DNA of 44,796 nucleotides from Anaerolineales bacterium (GCA_020634895.1 JACKAV010000014.1:1-44796), one strand, 5' to 3'; numbered from the stretch's first letter, positions 6,653 through 15,499 are shown. The notes: generated by a model not told the origin, from the letters alone. Program-made: numbers and translations.

Positions 6653-8773
6653 ATGCCAGCCAGAGCCCCCATACCCCGACATATCCGTGTACTGCAATAC
6701 AGTCTGATCATCTTAGTTGGATTGGCTTCTTTTGCTATCCTGATCTCCCCGGTGGGATTGAACCCCACCCAGCAGACCGTCCGCGAGGGGGACGTGGCGC
6801 AATCCACCATTCAATCGCCAAGAGATATCGAATACGTCAGCGAGATCCGCACCGAAGAAGCGCGCAAGGCGGCGGAAAGCGCGGTTCAACCCGTTTACAG
6901 TTCGCCCGATCCCGCCATTGCCCGCCAGCAGATCGAACGTCTGCGCACATCCCTGCAAAATATCACTTCCATTCGAGATAATCCCGAATTGACCACGGTA
7001 GAGACCCGTGACCGGCTGCTCGCCCTGAGCGACTTGCGCCTGAAACCTGAGACTGTCGATTACCTGATCGGCATCTCAGACAACCGCTGGGACTCCGTTC
7101 AACTGGAGGCTGTCCGCGTATTGGAGCAGGTCATGCGCCGCGCGATCTACGAAGACAAGGTGGACAGCGCCCAGGCGAGTATTTCCTCCTCTGTCAGCCT
7201 GACCTTTAGCGAACAGCAGACCGAATTGGTTACTGAACTTGTGCAGCCTTTTGTCGTGCCGAACAGCTTTTTCAGCCAGGACTTGACCGATGCTGAAAAG
7301 CAGGCGGCGCGCGATGCCGTCAAGCCGATCGTGCAGACCTACAAGTCCGGTGAGACGATCGTCCCGGTGGGTGAGATCATCACTCCCGCTGATATGGAAG
7401 CCTTCCAGCAGTTGGGCATCCTTCGCCCCGGTCAACGCTGGGAGGATATGGCTGCTTCCGGCTCCATTGTTCTGGTCTTTATGGCATTCGTGCCGCTCTA
7501 TTTTTATCGCCGACCCCGCACTGTCTTCCTGAACGACCCGAAGAATTTGATCATCATTTCATTGGTGTTCGTGGTTGTTTTGGTGGGTGCACGCCTATTT
7601 GCCGAACGGACTCTCGCACCATACGGATATCCGATTCAGGCGGCAGCGCTTTTATTTACCGCCTTGTTCAGTTCTGAAGTTGGACTGGTCTTCGCCATTC
7701 CATTGGCTATCTTGGCGGCGTTTGGTCTGCCCAATTCATCGGACTTGATGCCCTACTATCTGTTCTCATCGCTGATGGGACTCTTTGCCCTAGGACCCGC
7801 CCGAAGATTTTGGGGCTTCCTGCGCGCAGGCATTGCCATCTCATTTACAGGCGCCGCCACGCTGATGGCGTTCCGCATTCCGCTCATTACGCTCGACTGG
7901 GTGGGCATCGTTCAATATTTTGGCGTGATCGCCTTTGCGGGCTTTTCGTCCGCGAGCATTGCCCTTCTGCTTCAATACATCCTCGCCCAAATGCTGGGAC
8001 TCACGACCGCACTGCAATTGCTCGATATTTCCCGACCGGATTTTCCGCTCCTGCAATTCTTCCTGCGGAATGCGCCCGGTACCTATCAACACAGCCTTCA
8101 GGTTGCGAATCTTGCCGAACAGGCAGCCGAAAAGATCGGCGCCGATCCGCTGCTAACCCGCGTGGGCGCGTTGTTCCATGATATCGGCAAGGCACTCAAC
8201 CCCAACTTCTTTATCGAAAACCAGGTGGTGGGAAGCCTGAACACGCATCAGGATGCCAACCCCGAAGAGGTTGCGGCGACCATTATCCGCCACGTCACAG
8301 ACGGCGTGCAGCTTGCAAAGAAGCACCGCCTTCCGCGCCGCCTGCATGATTTCATTCTGGAACATCACGGCACATTGATCACCGGTTTTCAATACAATCA
8401 GGCAATGGAAGCCGCAGGCGGCGACGTGACCAAGGTCGATATTGAAAAATTCCGTTATCCGGGTCCGCGCCCGGGTTCGCGCGAAACTGCACTGCTCATG
8501 CTGTCGGACGCCACCGAAGCCCGCGCCCGCGCCGAACGTCCCGCCGACGACGACGCGATCCGCGCGCTCGTCGGCAACGTCATTCAGGCGGTACAAAAAT
8601 ACAACCAATTGGATGACACCCTGCTTACACTGCGCGACCTGCATCTCATAACCGAGTCGTTTGTCACCACATTGCGCGGCACGTACCATCCCCGCATCCA
8701 ATATCCCAAAGCGAATGTTCCAGATCAGGATGCAACCCTGACCACCCCAAAAAGGAAAAATGATTCACATTGA
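6653..8773 (+). CDS. pgpH: 7TM-HD family cyclic-di-AMP phosphodiesterase PgpH
   Basis: 706 residues, close to characterised PgpH proteins. One N-terminal membrane helix (about 15-35) is followed by an extracytoplasmic 7TMR-HDED region (about 45-265), a block of seven membrane helices (about 270-460) and a cytoplasmic HD domain (about 475-680) with HSLQVANLAEQAAEK, HDIGK and EHHGT motifs for the two-metal centre. It hydrolyses c-di-AMP to pApA. The start at 6653 has GGAG five bases upstream. It overlaps ybeY by 14 bases, an arrangement commonly seen with ybeY, dgkA and era in bacteria. Confidence 0.95.
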   Translation: MPARAPIPRHIRVLQYSLIILVGLASFAILISPVGLNPTQQTVREGDVAQSTIQSPRDIEYVSEIRTEEARKAAESAVQPVYSSPDPAIARQQIERLRTSLQNITSIRDNPELTTVETRDRLLALSDLRLKPETVDYLIGISDNRWDSVQLEAVRVLEQVMRRAIYEDKVDSAQASISSSVSLTFSEQQTELVTELVQPFVVPNSFFSQDLTDAEKQAARDAVKPIVQTYKSGETIVPVGEIITPADMEAFQQLGILRPGQRWEDMAASGSIVLVFMAFVPLYFYRRPRTVFLNDPKNLIIISLVFVVVLVGARLFAERTLAPYGYPIQAAALLFTALFSSEVGLVFAIPLAILAAFGLPNSSDLMPYYLFSSLMGLFALGPARRFWGFLRAGIAISFTGAATLMAFRIPLITLDWVGIVQYFGVIAFAGFSSASIALLLQYILAQMLGLTTALQLLDISRPDFPLLQFFLRNAPGTYQHSLQVANLAEQAAEKIGADPLLTRVGALFHDIGKALNPNFFIENQVVGSLNTHQDANPEEVAATIIRHVTDGVQLAKKHRLPRRLHDFILEHHGTLITGFQYNQAMEAAGGDVTKVDIEKFRYPGPRPGSRETALLMLSDATEARARAERPADDDAIRALVGNVIQAVQKYNQLDDTLLTLRDLHLITESFVTTLRGTYHPRIQYPKANVPDQDATLTTPKRKNDSH

Positions 8774-9230
8774 TAACCAAATGGATTTCCGTGACACGGC
8801 TCTGCTTGAACGTGCGGCGCTGTTCACATTGGAATCAGCCGCGCCTCTCACCCCGGACCTCGGGCCTGAAGTGGCCAACGCAGACATTTCCATCGTCCTG
8901 ACCGACGACCGTCAACTGCACGAACTGAACCTCGATTACCTCGGCGTGGACGCTCCCACCGACGTTCTCTCCTTCCCGGCAGGCGAAATGGACCCGGAAA
9001 CGGAAACGCTATATTTGGGCGACATCGCCATTTCCATTCCGCGCGCGATGCAACAGGCAGAGAATGGCGGTCACCCTGTGGAAGCGGAGGCGCAGTTGCT
9101 CGTTGTCCACGGGACGCTGCACCTGCTTGGTTACGACCACGGCACGGATGAAGATAAATCCGTCATGTGGGCAGAGCAAGCCAAAGTCCTGGAAAGACTC
9201 GGTCTATCCCGCATCACGATTCAGGAGTGA
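8760..9230 (+). CDS. ybeY: Endoribonuclease YbeY (rRNA maturation factor)
   Basis: 156 residues. The zinc-binding signature HGTLHLLGYDHGTDED lies at about 116-131, and the substrate-cleft phrase LNLDYLGVDAPTDVLSFP sits at about 55-72. YbeY acts in 16S rRNA 3' processing and ribosome quality control. The ATG at 8760 overlaps the end of pgpH; ATG 8781 (MDFRDTALL) is an alternative start. Its stop is two bases before the GTG of the lipid kinase gene. Confidence 0.95.
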   Translation: MIHIDNQMDFRDTALLERAALFTLESAAPLTPDLGPEVANADISIVLTDDRQLHELNLDYLGVDAPTDVLSFPAGEMDPETETLYLGDIAISIPRAMQQAENGGHPVEAEAQLLVVHGTLHLLGYDHGTDEDKSVMWAEQAKVLERLGLSRITIQE

Positions 9231-9232
9231 CC

Positions 9233-9619
9233 GTGAAAGAGTTCTTTGTTTCGCGGATCCATTCGTTCGGACATGCGTTTCATGGCTGGGGGTATGTGCT
9301 GCGGACCCAGCGCAATGCGTGGATTCACAGCGTGATCGCAACTGCCGTGTTCATTGTAGGCTTGTGGATCGGGCTTTCGCCGCACGATTGGGCAGTCATC
9401 ATTCTCACTGCCGCGTTCGTCTTCTCGGCTGAATTTATCAATACCGCCATCGAAGCCGTTGTGGACCTTGCCACGGTAGAGCATCACCCGCTTGCAAAGA
9501 TCGGCAAGGATGTGGGCGCGGCTGCGGTGCTGGTTGCGGCGTTGGCGGCGGTTCTTGTCGGGCTGCTCATTCTCGGTCCGCCGTTGTGGTTGAAGCTTGG
9601 TTCGATCTTTGGTTTCTAA
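9233..9619 (+). CDS. dgkA: DgkA-type membrane lipid kinase (diacylglycerol/undecaprenol kinase)
   Basis: 128 residues from the GTG at 9233. Three membrane helices and the family signature EFINTAIEAVVDLATVEHH at about 66-84 (metal/ATP-binding Glu and Asn) are present. The family phosphorylates diacylglycerol in Proteobacteria and undecaprenol in Gram-positives; which applies here is not visible. GTG 9233 is chosen because CAGGAG sits six bases upstream within the end of ybeY, while the longer open frame from 9167 would overlap ybeY by 64 bases. Confidence 0.92.
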   Translation: MKEFFVSRIHSFGHAFHGWGYVLRTQRNAWIHSVIATAVFIVGLWIGLSPHDWAVIILTAAFVFSAEFINTAIEAVVDLATVEHHPLAKIGKDVGAAAVLVAALAAVLVGLLILGPPLWLKLGSIFGF

Positions 9620-9654
9620 TTCATATTCTTTATCAATTAAAAATTGGAGTTTTC

Positions 9655-10512
9655 ATGACCTTATCTTTTAAATTTGGAACAGTCGGTTCACCTTCTGGCA
9701 CACCAAAGAAACCCGGCGGGACCGTTGGCGCAATCGCTTTTAGTAAGTCCATTGGGTTGGACACGCTCGAACTGGGCTGGGTGCAATCGGTCCGCGTGAC
9801 CGAGGCGACATGCGCCTTGATCAAATCTGCGCGGGATGAGCACGACTTTGTATTGAGCGTCCATGCGCCGTATTTCATCAACTTGAACGCCACCGAAGAG
9901 GAATGGCCCAAGTCTCGCAAGCGTCTGATGGATGCGGCGCATTATGGCTATCTCACCGGGGCGTCCGATATTGTTTTTCATCCCGGCTCCTATTTCGGCA
10001 ATGACCCCGCTGACGTGTTAAAGGTTGCCATTCCGCGCCTCGAAGGCTGCGTGAAGGAATTAAAGAAGAACGGCGACATGGTCACCTTGCGACCGGAGAC
10101 GATGGGAAAATCCGCCATGCTCGGTTCGATGGAAGATGCCATTGCCATGAGCAAAGCAATGGACATGGTTCAGCCGTGCATTGACTTTGCGCATATCCAC
10201 GCCCGCCCCGGCGACGGTTCGATGAACACCTACGATGAATGGTCGCGTTTGCTGGAGAAATATGGCAAGGCGTTGGGTAAAAAGGCGTTAAAGAATTTGC
10301 ATATCCATCTCTCTGGCATCGAGTACGGTCCAAAAGGGGAGAAGAATCACCTTCCGCTCGCCGAAGCGGACCTCGACCTGAAGGCGCTTTTCAAAGCGAT
10401 GCACGAATTCGGCTGCGGCGGACGCATCCTCTGCGAAAGCCCGATCATGGAAGAAGATGCATTGATCATGAAGAAAAGCTGGATGAAGGTCAGCGGAGAG
10501 AAAGAGAAATAG
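9655..10512 (+). CDS. Endonuclease IV-like TIM-barrel protein
   Basis: 285 residues from ATG 9655, which has TTGGAG upstream; the frame from 9586 overlaps dgkA. Features of the AP endonuclease/xylose isomerase-like barrel are visible: LELGWVQS strand, FVLSVHAPYFINL, FHPGSY with metal-ligand His, LRPETMGK with metal Glu, CIDFAHIHAR, HIHLSGIEYG and a final ILCESP strand. Zinc enzymes of this family cut DNA at abasic sites, but divergent members have other roles and this one is nearer to the archaeal-type Nfo branch by motif style (inference). Last gene of the housekeeping run. Confidence 0.82.
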   Translation: MTLSFKFGTVGSPSGTPKKPGGTVGAIAFSKSIGLDTLELGWVQSVRVTEATCALIKSARDEHDFVLSVHAPYFINLNATEEEWPKSRKRLMDAAHYGYLTGASDIVFHPGSYFGNDPADVLKVAIPRLEGCVKELKKNGDMVTLRPETMGKSAMLGSMEDAIAMSKAMDMVQPCIDFAHIHARPGDGSMNTYDEWSRLLEKYGKALGKKALKNLHIHLSGIEYGPKGEKNHLPLAEADLDLKALFKAMHEFGCGGRILCESPIMEEDALIMKKSWMKVSGEKEK

Positions 10513-10519
10513 TAATCAT

Positions 10520-10552
10520 AAAAGCGTCTCTGAATTTTCAGGGGCGCTTTTG
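10520..10552 (+). terminator. Rho-independent terminator after the endonuclease IV-like gene
   Basis: AAAAGCGTCTCTGAA pairs with TTCAGGGGCGCTTTT around a 2-4 base loop. Its stem core resembles the terminator at 3695-3732. Confidence 0.85.
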
Positions 10553-10581
10553 GTATGGCAAATTTTCAGCGTAGGGAAATG

Positions 10582-11157
10582 TCAAATTTGGGCGACCAGC
10601 CCAAAGTCTGCGGGGAGAAGCGAGTACATGTACGCATCCATAATCTGCTCGCGGACGGTCATCCGATTCAAGAGAATCCCTTCGTAATGCGCACCCGCTT
10701 TTTCCGCGACGCGTTTGCTGGCGTTGTTCCCAACCGCGATCACGATCTCGGCACGGATGATATGTTTTTTCTCAAATGCGAAGCGCCCAACAAGTTTCGC
10801 GGCGCGGACGGCAAATCCGCTGCCGCGGTGTGACGTGCGTACCCAATATCCAAGATTGCAAAATTTATAGATCGGGTGAAAATGACTCAACCCGCATCCG
10901 CCAAGGATTTCGCCGGTGTTGTTACTTGCGATGGCAAAGGAATATAAAGTTCCGCGCGACCATTCGTTGCGGGTGATGGCAATGAAATCGCGCGCGACAT
11001 TCTTTGTGTAGCGTTCATTCGCCCATGACATCCACGGGCTGAGTTCGGGCAGGGATTCGTGTACCGCGTTATAGAGTTCATCCTCTTCGCCGAATTCAAA
11101 AGGTCTGATCGTGATAACGTCATCGGAAAGTTTTGTAAAAGGGAAAAGATTGATCAT
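10582..11157 (-). CDS. GNAT N-acetyltransferase, RimJ/RimL type
   Basis: 191 residues. The RimJ/RimL-like layout is clear: VITIRPFEFGEEDELYNAV at the start, YSFAIASNNTGEILGGCGL beta strands, LGYWVRTSHRGSGFAVRAAKL (acetyl-CoA loop; R..G.G reads as HRGSGFA) and NNASKRVAEKAGAHYEGIL. These enzymes acetylate N-terminal amines of proteins or small amines; substrate unknown. Transcribed alone on the minus strand, convergent with the operon ending at 10512. Confidence 0.88.
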   Translation of the reverse strand: MINLFPFTKLSDDVITIRPFEFGEEDELYNAVHESLPELSPWMSWANERYTKNVARDFIAITRNEWSRGTLYSFAIASNNTGEILGGCGLSHFHPIYKFCNLGYWVRTSHRGSGFAVRAAKLVGRFAFEKKHIIRAEIVIAVGNNASKRVAEKAGAHYEGILLNRMTVREQIMDAYMYSLLPADFGLVAQI

Positions 11158-11254
11158 GGATGCGACCCTTTATCCTGGAGATATAAAGAAATTTGATCGG
11201 ACTTTTCGTCAAAAATCGGTGTTCATCCGTGTTTATCTGCGGTTAAAAAACCAA

Positions 11255-11300
11255 AATAAAAAGAGACACGTTATCACAAGAAAAGTGAACGTGTCTCTTT
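11255..11300 (-). terminator. Terminator of the NarL-type response regulator gene
   Basis: A perfect 13-bp stem, AAAGAGACACGTT against AACGTGTCTCTTT, with a 15-base loop. Read on the minus strand it runs into TTTTTATTTTGG just after the regulator stop codon. Confidence 0.85.
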
Positions 11301-11326
11301 CGGTCTCCTTATTGGCGGACGAAAAC

Positions 11327-11983
11327 TTATGAAATGTAATCTCTCAGATTGTGTTCCACCGCGTAGGCGGCTGCCTCGGCGCGGTTGTTCACATTCAACT
11401 TCGAGAGAATGCTTGAGACGTAATTTCGCACCGTACCTTCGCCGAGGAACAGGTTCTTGGCGATCTCACGGTTGGTCTTGCCTTCTGAAACGAGCAGAAG
11501 CACATGCTTTTCCTGCTGACTCAAATGGGCAAAAGCCGAAGCTTCCTCTTCCTTCACGGCACGGCGCACTTCCTGAAATACGCGCTGGGTAACGGCGGGG
11601 TCGAGCAGGGCTTCGCCGCGTCCAACTGATTCAAGCGCCTTAACCAGATCTTCACTGCCGATCTGTTTGAGGATGTATCCCGATGCTCCCGCGCGGATGG
11701 CAGAGAAAAGCATTTCATCCTCGGCATAAGAAGTGAGCATAATGACTTTTGTGTTGGGAAACTGATTCACGATCTGTTCGCACGCCTCGATGCCGGAAGT
11801 CCCCGGCAGGCGGATGTCCATCACCACCACATCAGGTTTGAGAGCCGCGGTCTGTTCCAGCGCTTCACGCGCCGAACCGGCTTCACCGATCACATCGAAA
11901 TGGGGATGTCGCTCCAAAAGGGATTTCAACCCAAGGCGCACAACTTCATGGTCGTCTACCAAAATAATTCTCTGTTTCTTCAT
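11327..11983 (-). CDS. NarL/DevR-type response regulator
   Basis: 218 residues from ATG 11983. The receiver domain has the acidic pair in LVDDHEVVR, the phospho-acceptor in VVVMDIRLPG, the switch Thr/Ser in IMLTSYAE and Lys in YILKQIG. A linker leads to a LuxR-type helix-turn-helix (about 150-210: LSQQEKHVLLLVSEGKTNREIAKNL). The overall pattern is like DevR/DosR-group regulators. The start at 11983 is preferred over 12022 because the protein then begins MKKQRIILVDDHE and TAAAAT lies 7 bases upstream on this strand. No sensor kinase gene is adjacent. Confidence 0.93.
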   Translation of the reverse strand: MKKQRIILVDDHEVVRLGLKSLLERHPHFDVIGEAGSAREALEQTAALKPDVVVMDIRLPGTSGIEACEQIVNQFPNTKVIMLTSYAEDEMLFSAIRAGASGYILKQIGSEDLVKALESVGRGEALLDPAVTQRVFQEVRRAVKEEEASAFAHLSQQEKHVLLLVSEGKTNREIAKNLFLGEGTVRNYVSSILSKLNVNNRAEAAAYAVEHNLRDYIS

Positions 11984-12025
11984 GGGCACAATTTTACACC
12001 GGAAATAGGAAAAAACGGGCAAAAT

Positions 12026-12496
12026 TCACTTATTTTCGGCTCTTTTCAAAGCCGCAAGATGTCCCTCGATATGAGCCAGATCGCGCTCTGCCCAAAGCTG
12101 CAACGTCAATTCTTTTCCCAAAACATCATGGTGACTCAAGCGTGACCAGATCGGTTGTGGACCTTTTGCCAATAATTTGCACATTTCGTGAATACTTTCA
12201 GAAAACTCGTTTAGGATGTTTTCCAATGGCTCATCGCGGTCATAATGTTCAGTCATCCATGCTTGCGGGTCAAAATTCGTGAAGCCGGGGTCATCCTCAT
12301 TCAACGTGCGGCGGACACGCAGTCCATAGGCTTCACGGTCCACGCCGCGCACGAGAAAAGCAAGGCGGTGTGGCGTCTCTTCGCCGCCGATGTTTGCGAA
12401 CGGATCATCAAAGGATTGGCAGACATCGCAGAATTCCTTTGCCGCTTCCTCAAAACGCGCCAGTAATTTTTCGCGGTACTCGATCAATTCCTTCAT
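12026..12496 (-). CDS. DinB-like helical bundle protein
   Basis: 156 residues, mostly helical. The pattern TPHRLAFLVRGVDREAYG, FDPQAWMTEHYDRDEP, PIWSRLSHHDVLGKELTLQLW and AERDLAHIEGHLAAL matches the DinB_2 / YfiT-like superfamily, including histidines in the first and last helices that could bind a metal. Family members are metal-dependent thiol transferases or of unknown role. It overlaps the SDR gene by four bases (ATGA), so translation is coupled, and it is the last gene of the M23-SDR-DinB operon. Confidence 0.78.
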   Translation of the reverse strand: MKELIEYREKLLARFEEAAKEFCDVCQSFDDPFANIGGEETPHRLAFLVRGVDREAYGLRVRRTLNEDDPGFTNFDPQAWMTEHYDRDEPLENILNEFSESIHEMCKLLAKGPQPIWSRLSHHDVLGKELTLQLWAERDLAHIEGHLAALKRAENK

Positions 12497-13080
12497 GCTT
12501 CCTCCAACGCCTTGAGCGCCTCTTCGAAACTTTCTGCCGTCAGGACAAGCACACCATCTGGATTTAATTCCCGCGCCAGTTGACGGGATAACTCTGCCAG
12601 CCCTGCCTTGCTCGCGAGATAAGCTCCCGCCTCATTCTCATTTTTGCCTGCTCCTGCAACCAGACTGAGGATCACGCCCGAGCCTTTTGCCCGCATCACG
12701 CGTCCCACCGATTGTGACGTGAGAAATGCGCCCGTCAAGTTGACATCGAGTGTGCGGTGCCAGTCCCATTCGTCCATATTGAGCAACGGCGTATGCGGCT
12801 CTACTGCAGCGTGGTTGATCAGAATATCGATGCCGCCCAGATCATCTTCGACGCTTTTTACCAGCATCTGCGCGCCCATCTTTTTTGCCACATCTTCAAG
12901 GAATACTTTGGCGCGCCCTCCTTTGGCTTGGATATTTTCCACAACCTCCTCCACGTTGATGGGGGAGATGTCGTTCGCGGCGATAATGGCTCCCCGCGCG
13001 GCAAGTTCCTCTGCCAGTCTGCGCCCAATACCTTTGCCTGCTCCAGTGATCAAAACTACCTTGTCCTTCAATGTTTTCAT
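12493..13080 (-). CDS. Short-chain dehydrogenase/reductase, C-terminally short
   Basis: 195 residues. The Rossmann motif TGAGKGIG, the NHAA motif and the YLASK catalytic Tyr/Lys pair are present; the catalytic Ser is probably the one in VILSLVAG. The family usually runs to about 250 residues. Here the chain goes from ARELNPDGVLVLTAES straight into a short acidic helix, without the usual VNxIxPG and substrate-lid region, so it is natively short or a reduced paralogue. The ATG at 13080 has AGGAAGG upstream and is preferred to 13098, which would overlap the upstream gene. Confidence 0.85.
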   Translation of the reverse strand: MKTLKDKVVLITGAGKGIGRRLAEELAARGAIIAANDISPINVEEVVENIQAKGGRAKVFLEDVAKKMGAQMLVKSVEDDLGGIDILINHAAVEPHTPLLNMDEWDWHRTLDVNLTGAFLTSQSVGRVMRAKGSGVILSLVAGAGKNENEAGAYLASKAGLAELSRQLARELNPDGVLVLTAESFEEALKALEEA

Positions 13081-13088
13081 ATCCTTCC

Positions 13089-13790
13089 TCAATTGCACAC
13101 GGGAATCGTATCCGTGTTCTTGTTCGCGTTCAGCGGCATCCCAAAATAAGGTGACGGGTCGTATGTGTTCTTGATCTCAAGCTCATTCGTGAAATTTCCA
13201 AGACCATCGTCTTTGACCACCGAAATATGCAGATGCACGCCAACGGGATTCATCGGGTCGCCGGAATAATTTCCCTGATAGCCGAGCAGGGTTCCAGCTT
13301 CGACATAAACCTCGTGTGTCCCTTTTGGGAATTCAGACGAGACGAACGAATTTCCGTTTTGGTCAGCCATATGGGTATAGTACACCCAGATCTGACGTGA
13401 AGGCTTTAGCGGGTCTTCCGGTACGCGGATGATGACCGTCGAGACCCAATCTTCCTGACGGGTGAGATAGCCCGGGTAGGCGGCAGTGACGGGCGTAACG
13501 CCAACATCCGTCCCACCGAAAATGTCCAATCCGCTGTGACGGTGACCGGGGCGGAATGAGTCGTCCCAAATGAAGCCGATCAGTCCGTTGGTGGGGAAAA
13601 TAAAAGGGGCATCGCCGCATCTTGTGCCGCTGACCATCATCAGGTCCGGGCGGGAGGCGGGGTCTCTGAACCAGGTCAACACCTGTGATGTGCGCGCCGC
13701 TGATTTTCCGCTTCCGTAGGTAAAGTACAAATAAATCCCTGCCGCGGCAATGGCTACAGGGATGGCGATCGGGAGGATTTTTCTAAGCAT
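13089..13790 (-). CDS. Membrane-anchored M23 family metallopeptidase
   Basis: 233 residues. An N-terminal membrane helix (about 5-25) is followed by an exported peptidase domain with the zinc motifs HSGLDIFGG (HxxxD) at about 85-93 and VHLHIS (HxH) at about 191-196. M23 enzymes cut peptidoglycan cross-bridges, although non-catalytic members exist; here both motifs are intact. The start is fixed by TATAAT on the minus strand 7 bases before the ATG. It heads an operon with the SDR and DinB genes. Confidence 0.9.
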   Translation of the reverse strand: MLRKILPIAIPVAIAAAGIYLYFTYGSGKSAARTSQVLTWFRDPASRPDLMMVSGTRCGDAPFIFPTNGLIGFIWDDSFRPGHRHSGLDIFGGTDVGVTPVTAAYPGYLTRQEDWVSTVIIRVPEDPLKPSRQIWVYYTHMADQNGNSFVSSEFPKGTHEVYVEAGTLLGYQGNYSGDPMNPVGVHLHISVVKDDGLGNFTNELEIKNTYDPSPYFGMPLNANKNTDTIPVCN

Positions 13791-13797
13791 TTGCAGG

Positions 13798-13803
13798 ATT
13801 ATA
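13798..13803 (-). promoter_or_regulatory. -10 box of a leaderless promoter for the M23 operon
   Basis: Minus-strand TATAAT, 7 bases (CCTGCAA), then the ATG at 13790. Confidence 0.7.
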
Positions 13804-13846
13804 AATGGTTTAAAGAAAAGGATTTTGCGTCTCCCAATTCCCGCCG

Positions 13847-13887
13847 AACAGCAGGGACTTTTTCTTATAAAAATCCTACCTGTTGTT
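13847..13887 (+). other. Two-tier stem-loop upstream of hsp20
   Basis: AACAGCAGG pairs with CCTGTTGTT (one G-U), enclosing GA-TTTTT and AAAAA-TC arms, and is followed by TTTAATTTTTTC. It lies in the divergent region before the likely hsp20 promoter, so it may be a terminator, an operator, or a 5' UTR element if transcription starts further upstream. Confidence 0.4.
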
Positions 13888-13953
13888 TAATTTTTTCATA
13901 TACTCCCGCTTTAACATTGCGTCATTGATATAACCAAATAGGAGATAACGAAA

Positions 13954-14337
13954 ATGACCCTCTATGTTCAACCTTACCCGTTTCGCCGTGTGGCACGCCG
14001 TGTTTCATCCCAGCCGCAGCCCCGCGCCCTTAGTGTCAACGTCCGTGAAGAAGACGATGCGTATATTCTCTATGCACTCGTCCCTGGTTTGAAAGCCGAA
14101 GACCTGAATATTCAGGTGCTTGAGAATATCGTCAGCATCGAAGGCGAATACAAGGACGAAGAGACGCCCTTCCTTTTGAACGAGCTTCCGCGCGGAGCAT
14201 TCCGCCGCAGCCTGCAAATGCCGTCTGAAATTGACGCAGACAAGGTCGAGGCAAGAATCGTGGATGGCGTCCTGACGCTCAATCTGCCCAAGGCAGAATC
14301 CGCACGACCGAAGAAGATCAAAGTCAACGTTCACTAA
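13954..14337 (+). CDS. Small heat shock protein, Hsp20/alpha-crystallin family
   Basis: 127 residues. The alpha-crystallin domain spans about 25-127, with the LSVNVREEDDAYILYALVPG entry strand, the LNIQVLENIVSIEGEYK strands, and the GVLTLNLPKAE strand that ends the fold. The usual C-terminal I-x-I/V motif is weak (KIKVNVH). It is an ATP-independent chaperone that holds unfolding proteins. The ATG has TAGGAGATAACG upstream. A TATAAC box at 13929-13934 is the candidate -10. Confidence 0.95.
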   Translation: MTLYVQPYPFRRVARRVSSQPQPRALSVNVREEDDAYILYALVPGLKAEDLNIQVLENIVSIEGEYKDEETPFLLNELPRGAFRRSLQMPSEIDADKVEARIVDGVLTLNLPKAESARPKKIKVNVH

Positions 14338-14353
14338 TCATCAAGAAATACAA

Positions 14354-14384
14354 AGGTCACGCATCGCGCGTGACCTATTTTTTT
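14354..14384 (+). terminator. Terminator of hsp20
   Basis: AGGTCACGC / GCGTGACCT stem with a 5-base loop followed by eight T residues. Confidence 0.9.
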
Positions 14385-14424
14385 CCCGTTATAATTCCCG
14401 CACATTTTGTTTCGGAGAATTTCT

Positions 14425-15444
14425 GTGCGTGTAAAACAAACCCTTTTTGTAATTCTATTCGTTGCCATTTTGACTGCCTGTGGAGGGAGTGAGACTCCGG
14501 AAGTTGCCGCCCCGACGGCGGTGCCGTCTCATACTCCGCTGCCGCCTGCCACTCCCATCCCAACTTTATCCACGCCGTTGGCGCTTCTCATCCTCCCCCC
14601 AGACATGGATCAGGCTGCTTCCGACCTTTATCAAAAAACGGTCTATGACCTTGCGCTGGCATCCGGCTATCGCTTTCAGGTTCGCAATGGGATCACTCCC
14701 GAAGACCTCGCCGACCCAACGCTGAAAGTTGTCATCGCCCTGCCGCCGGACCCCGGCGTTGCGAGTTACGCGCCGACTGCCCCCAATGTGCAGTTCCTTG
14801 CCGTGAATATTCCCGATGTGACGGCTGGCGGCAATATCAGCGTGCTTGCGCCGAACACGCAAGTGGAACTGCCCGCCTTCCTCGCGGGATACACGCTGGC
14901 AATGCTGGTTAACGAATACCATATCGGCATGTTGTACCCCGAAGGCGATGCGAACGCGGTTGCGGCAGTCAATGCGTTCAATAATGGCATGCGTTATTAC
15001 TGTGGTCTGTGTGAGGGCGTCTATATTGACCTGATCAGTTATCCCGCCATTCTGGCGATTCCCGCCAATGAAGACCCTGCGAAATACGGCGGTTATGCCA
15101 ATGTGCTGATCAACGACAACCGTGTCGGCGGACTTTATATCTATCCCTCCCTCGCCAGTGACGACCTTCTCTCCTACGTTGGGACACAAGGCGCGTTGCT
15201 CATCGGCATCTCCAGACCGGAACCCCGTCCGGGCGGCTGGGTGATGACCATCACGCCGGATACTGTCAAAGCCATCCAATCTGCGTGGCCCCAATTGATC
15301 GCAGGGCAGGGCGGACAGAACGTTCAATCTCCGCTCGGGCTTGCGGATGTGGACCCGAACATCCTCTCAGAGGGGAAACTTCGCCTCGTCCAAGAGACGT
15401 TGGATGCCCTTGTCGCCGGGCGTATTCTGACTTCAAATCCGTAG
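14425..15444 (+). CDS. BMP/Med-like substrate-binding lipoprotein
   Basis: 339 residues from the GTG at 14425, which has GGAG eight bases upstream; a TTG at 14407 is the alternative. The lipobox LTAC with Cys follows a hydrophobic segment, then a Pro/Thr-rich linker and a two-lobed binding domain. The phrases LPAFLAGYTLAML, HIGMLYPEGDANAVAAVNAFNNGMRYY and the later TPDTVKAIQ are typical of the basic membrane protein (BMP/PnrA/Med) family, which bind nucleosides or act as sensors. No ABC transporter genes are adjacent, so a sensing role is possible (inference). A TATAAT at 14389-14394 is a likely -10. Confidence 0.82.
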   Translation: MRVKQTLFVILFVAILTACGGSETPEVAAPTAVPSHTPLPPATPIPTLSTPLALLILPPDMDQAASDLYQKTVYDLALASGYRFQVRNGITPEDLADPTLKVVIALPPDPGVASYAPTAPNVQFLAVNIPDVTAGGNISVLAPNTQVELPAFLAGYTLAMLVNEYHIGMLYPEGDANAVAAVNAFNNGMRYYCGLCEGVYIDLISYPAILAIPANEDPAKYGGYANVLINDNRVGGLYIYPSLASDDLLSYVGTQGALLIGISRPEPRPGGWVMTITPDTVKAIQSAWPQLIAGQGGQNVQSPLGLADVDPNILSEGKLRLVQETLDALVAGRILTSNP

Positions 15445-15461
15445 ACAAATTCTCGAAATAA

Positions 15462-15496
15462 AAAACACCCGCGAAGTTTTTCTTCGCGGGTGTTTT
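15462..15496. terminator. Bidirectional terminator between BMP-like and receiver genes
   Basis: AAAACACCCGCGAAG / CTTCGCGGGTGTTTT, a perfect 15-bp stem with a loop of five T residues. It serves both convergent genes. Confidence 0.92.
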
Positions 15497-15499
15497 GGT

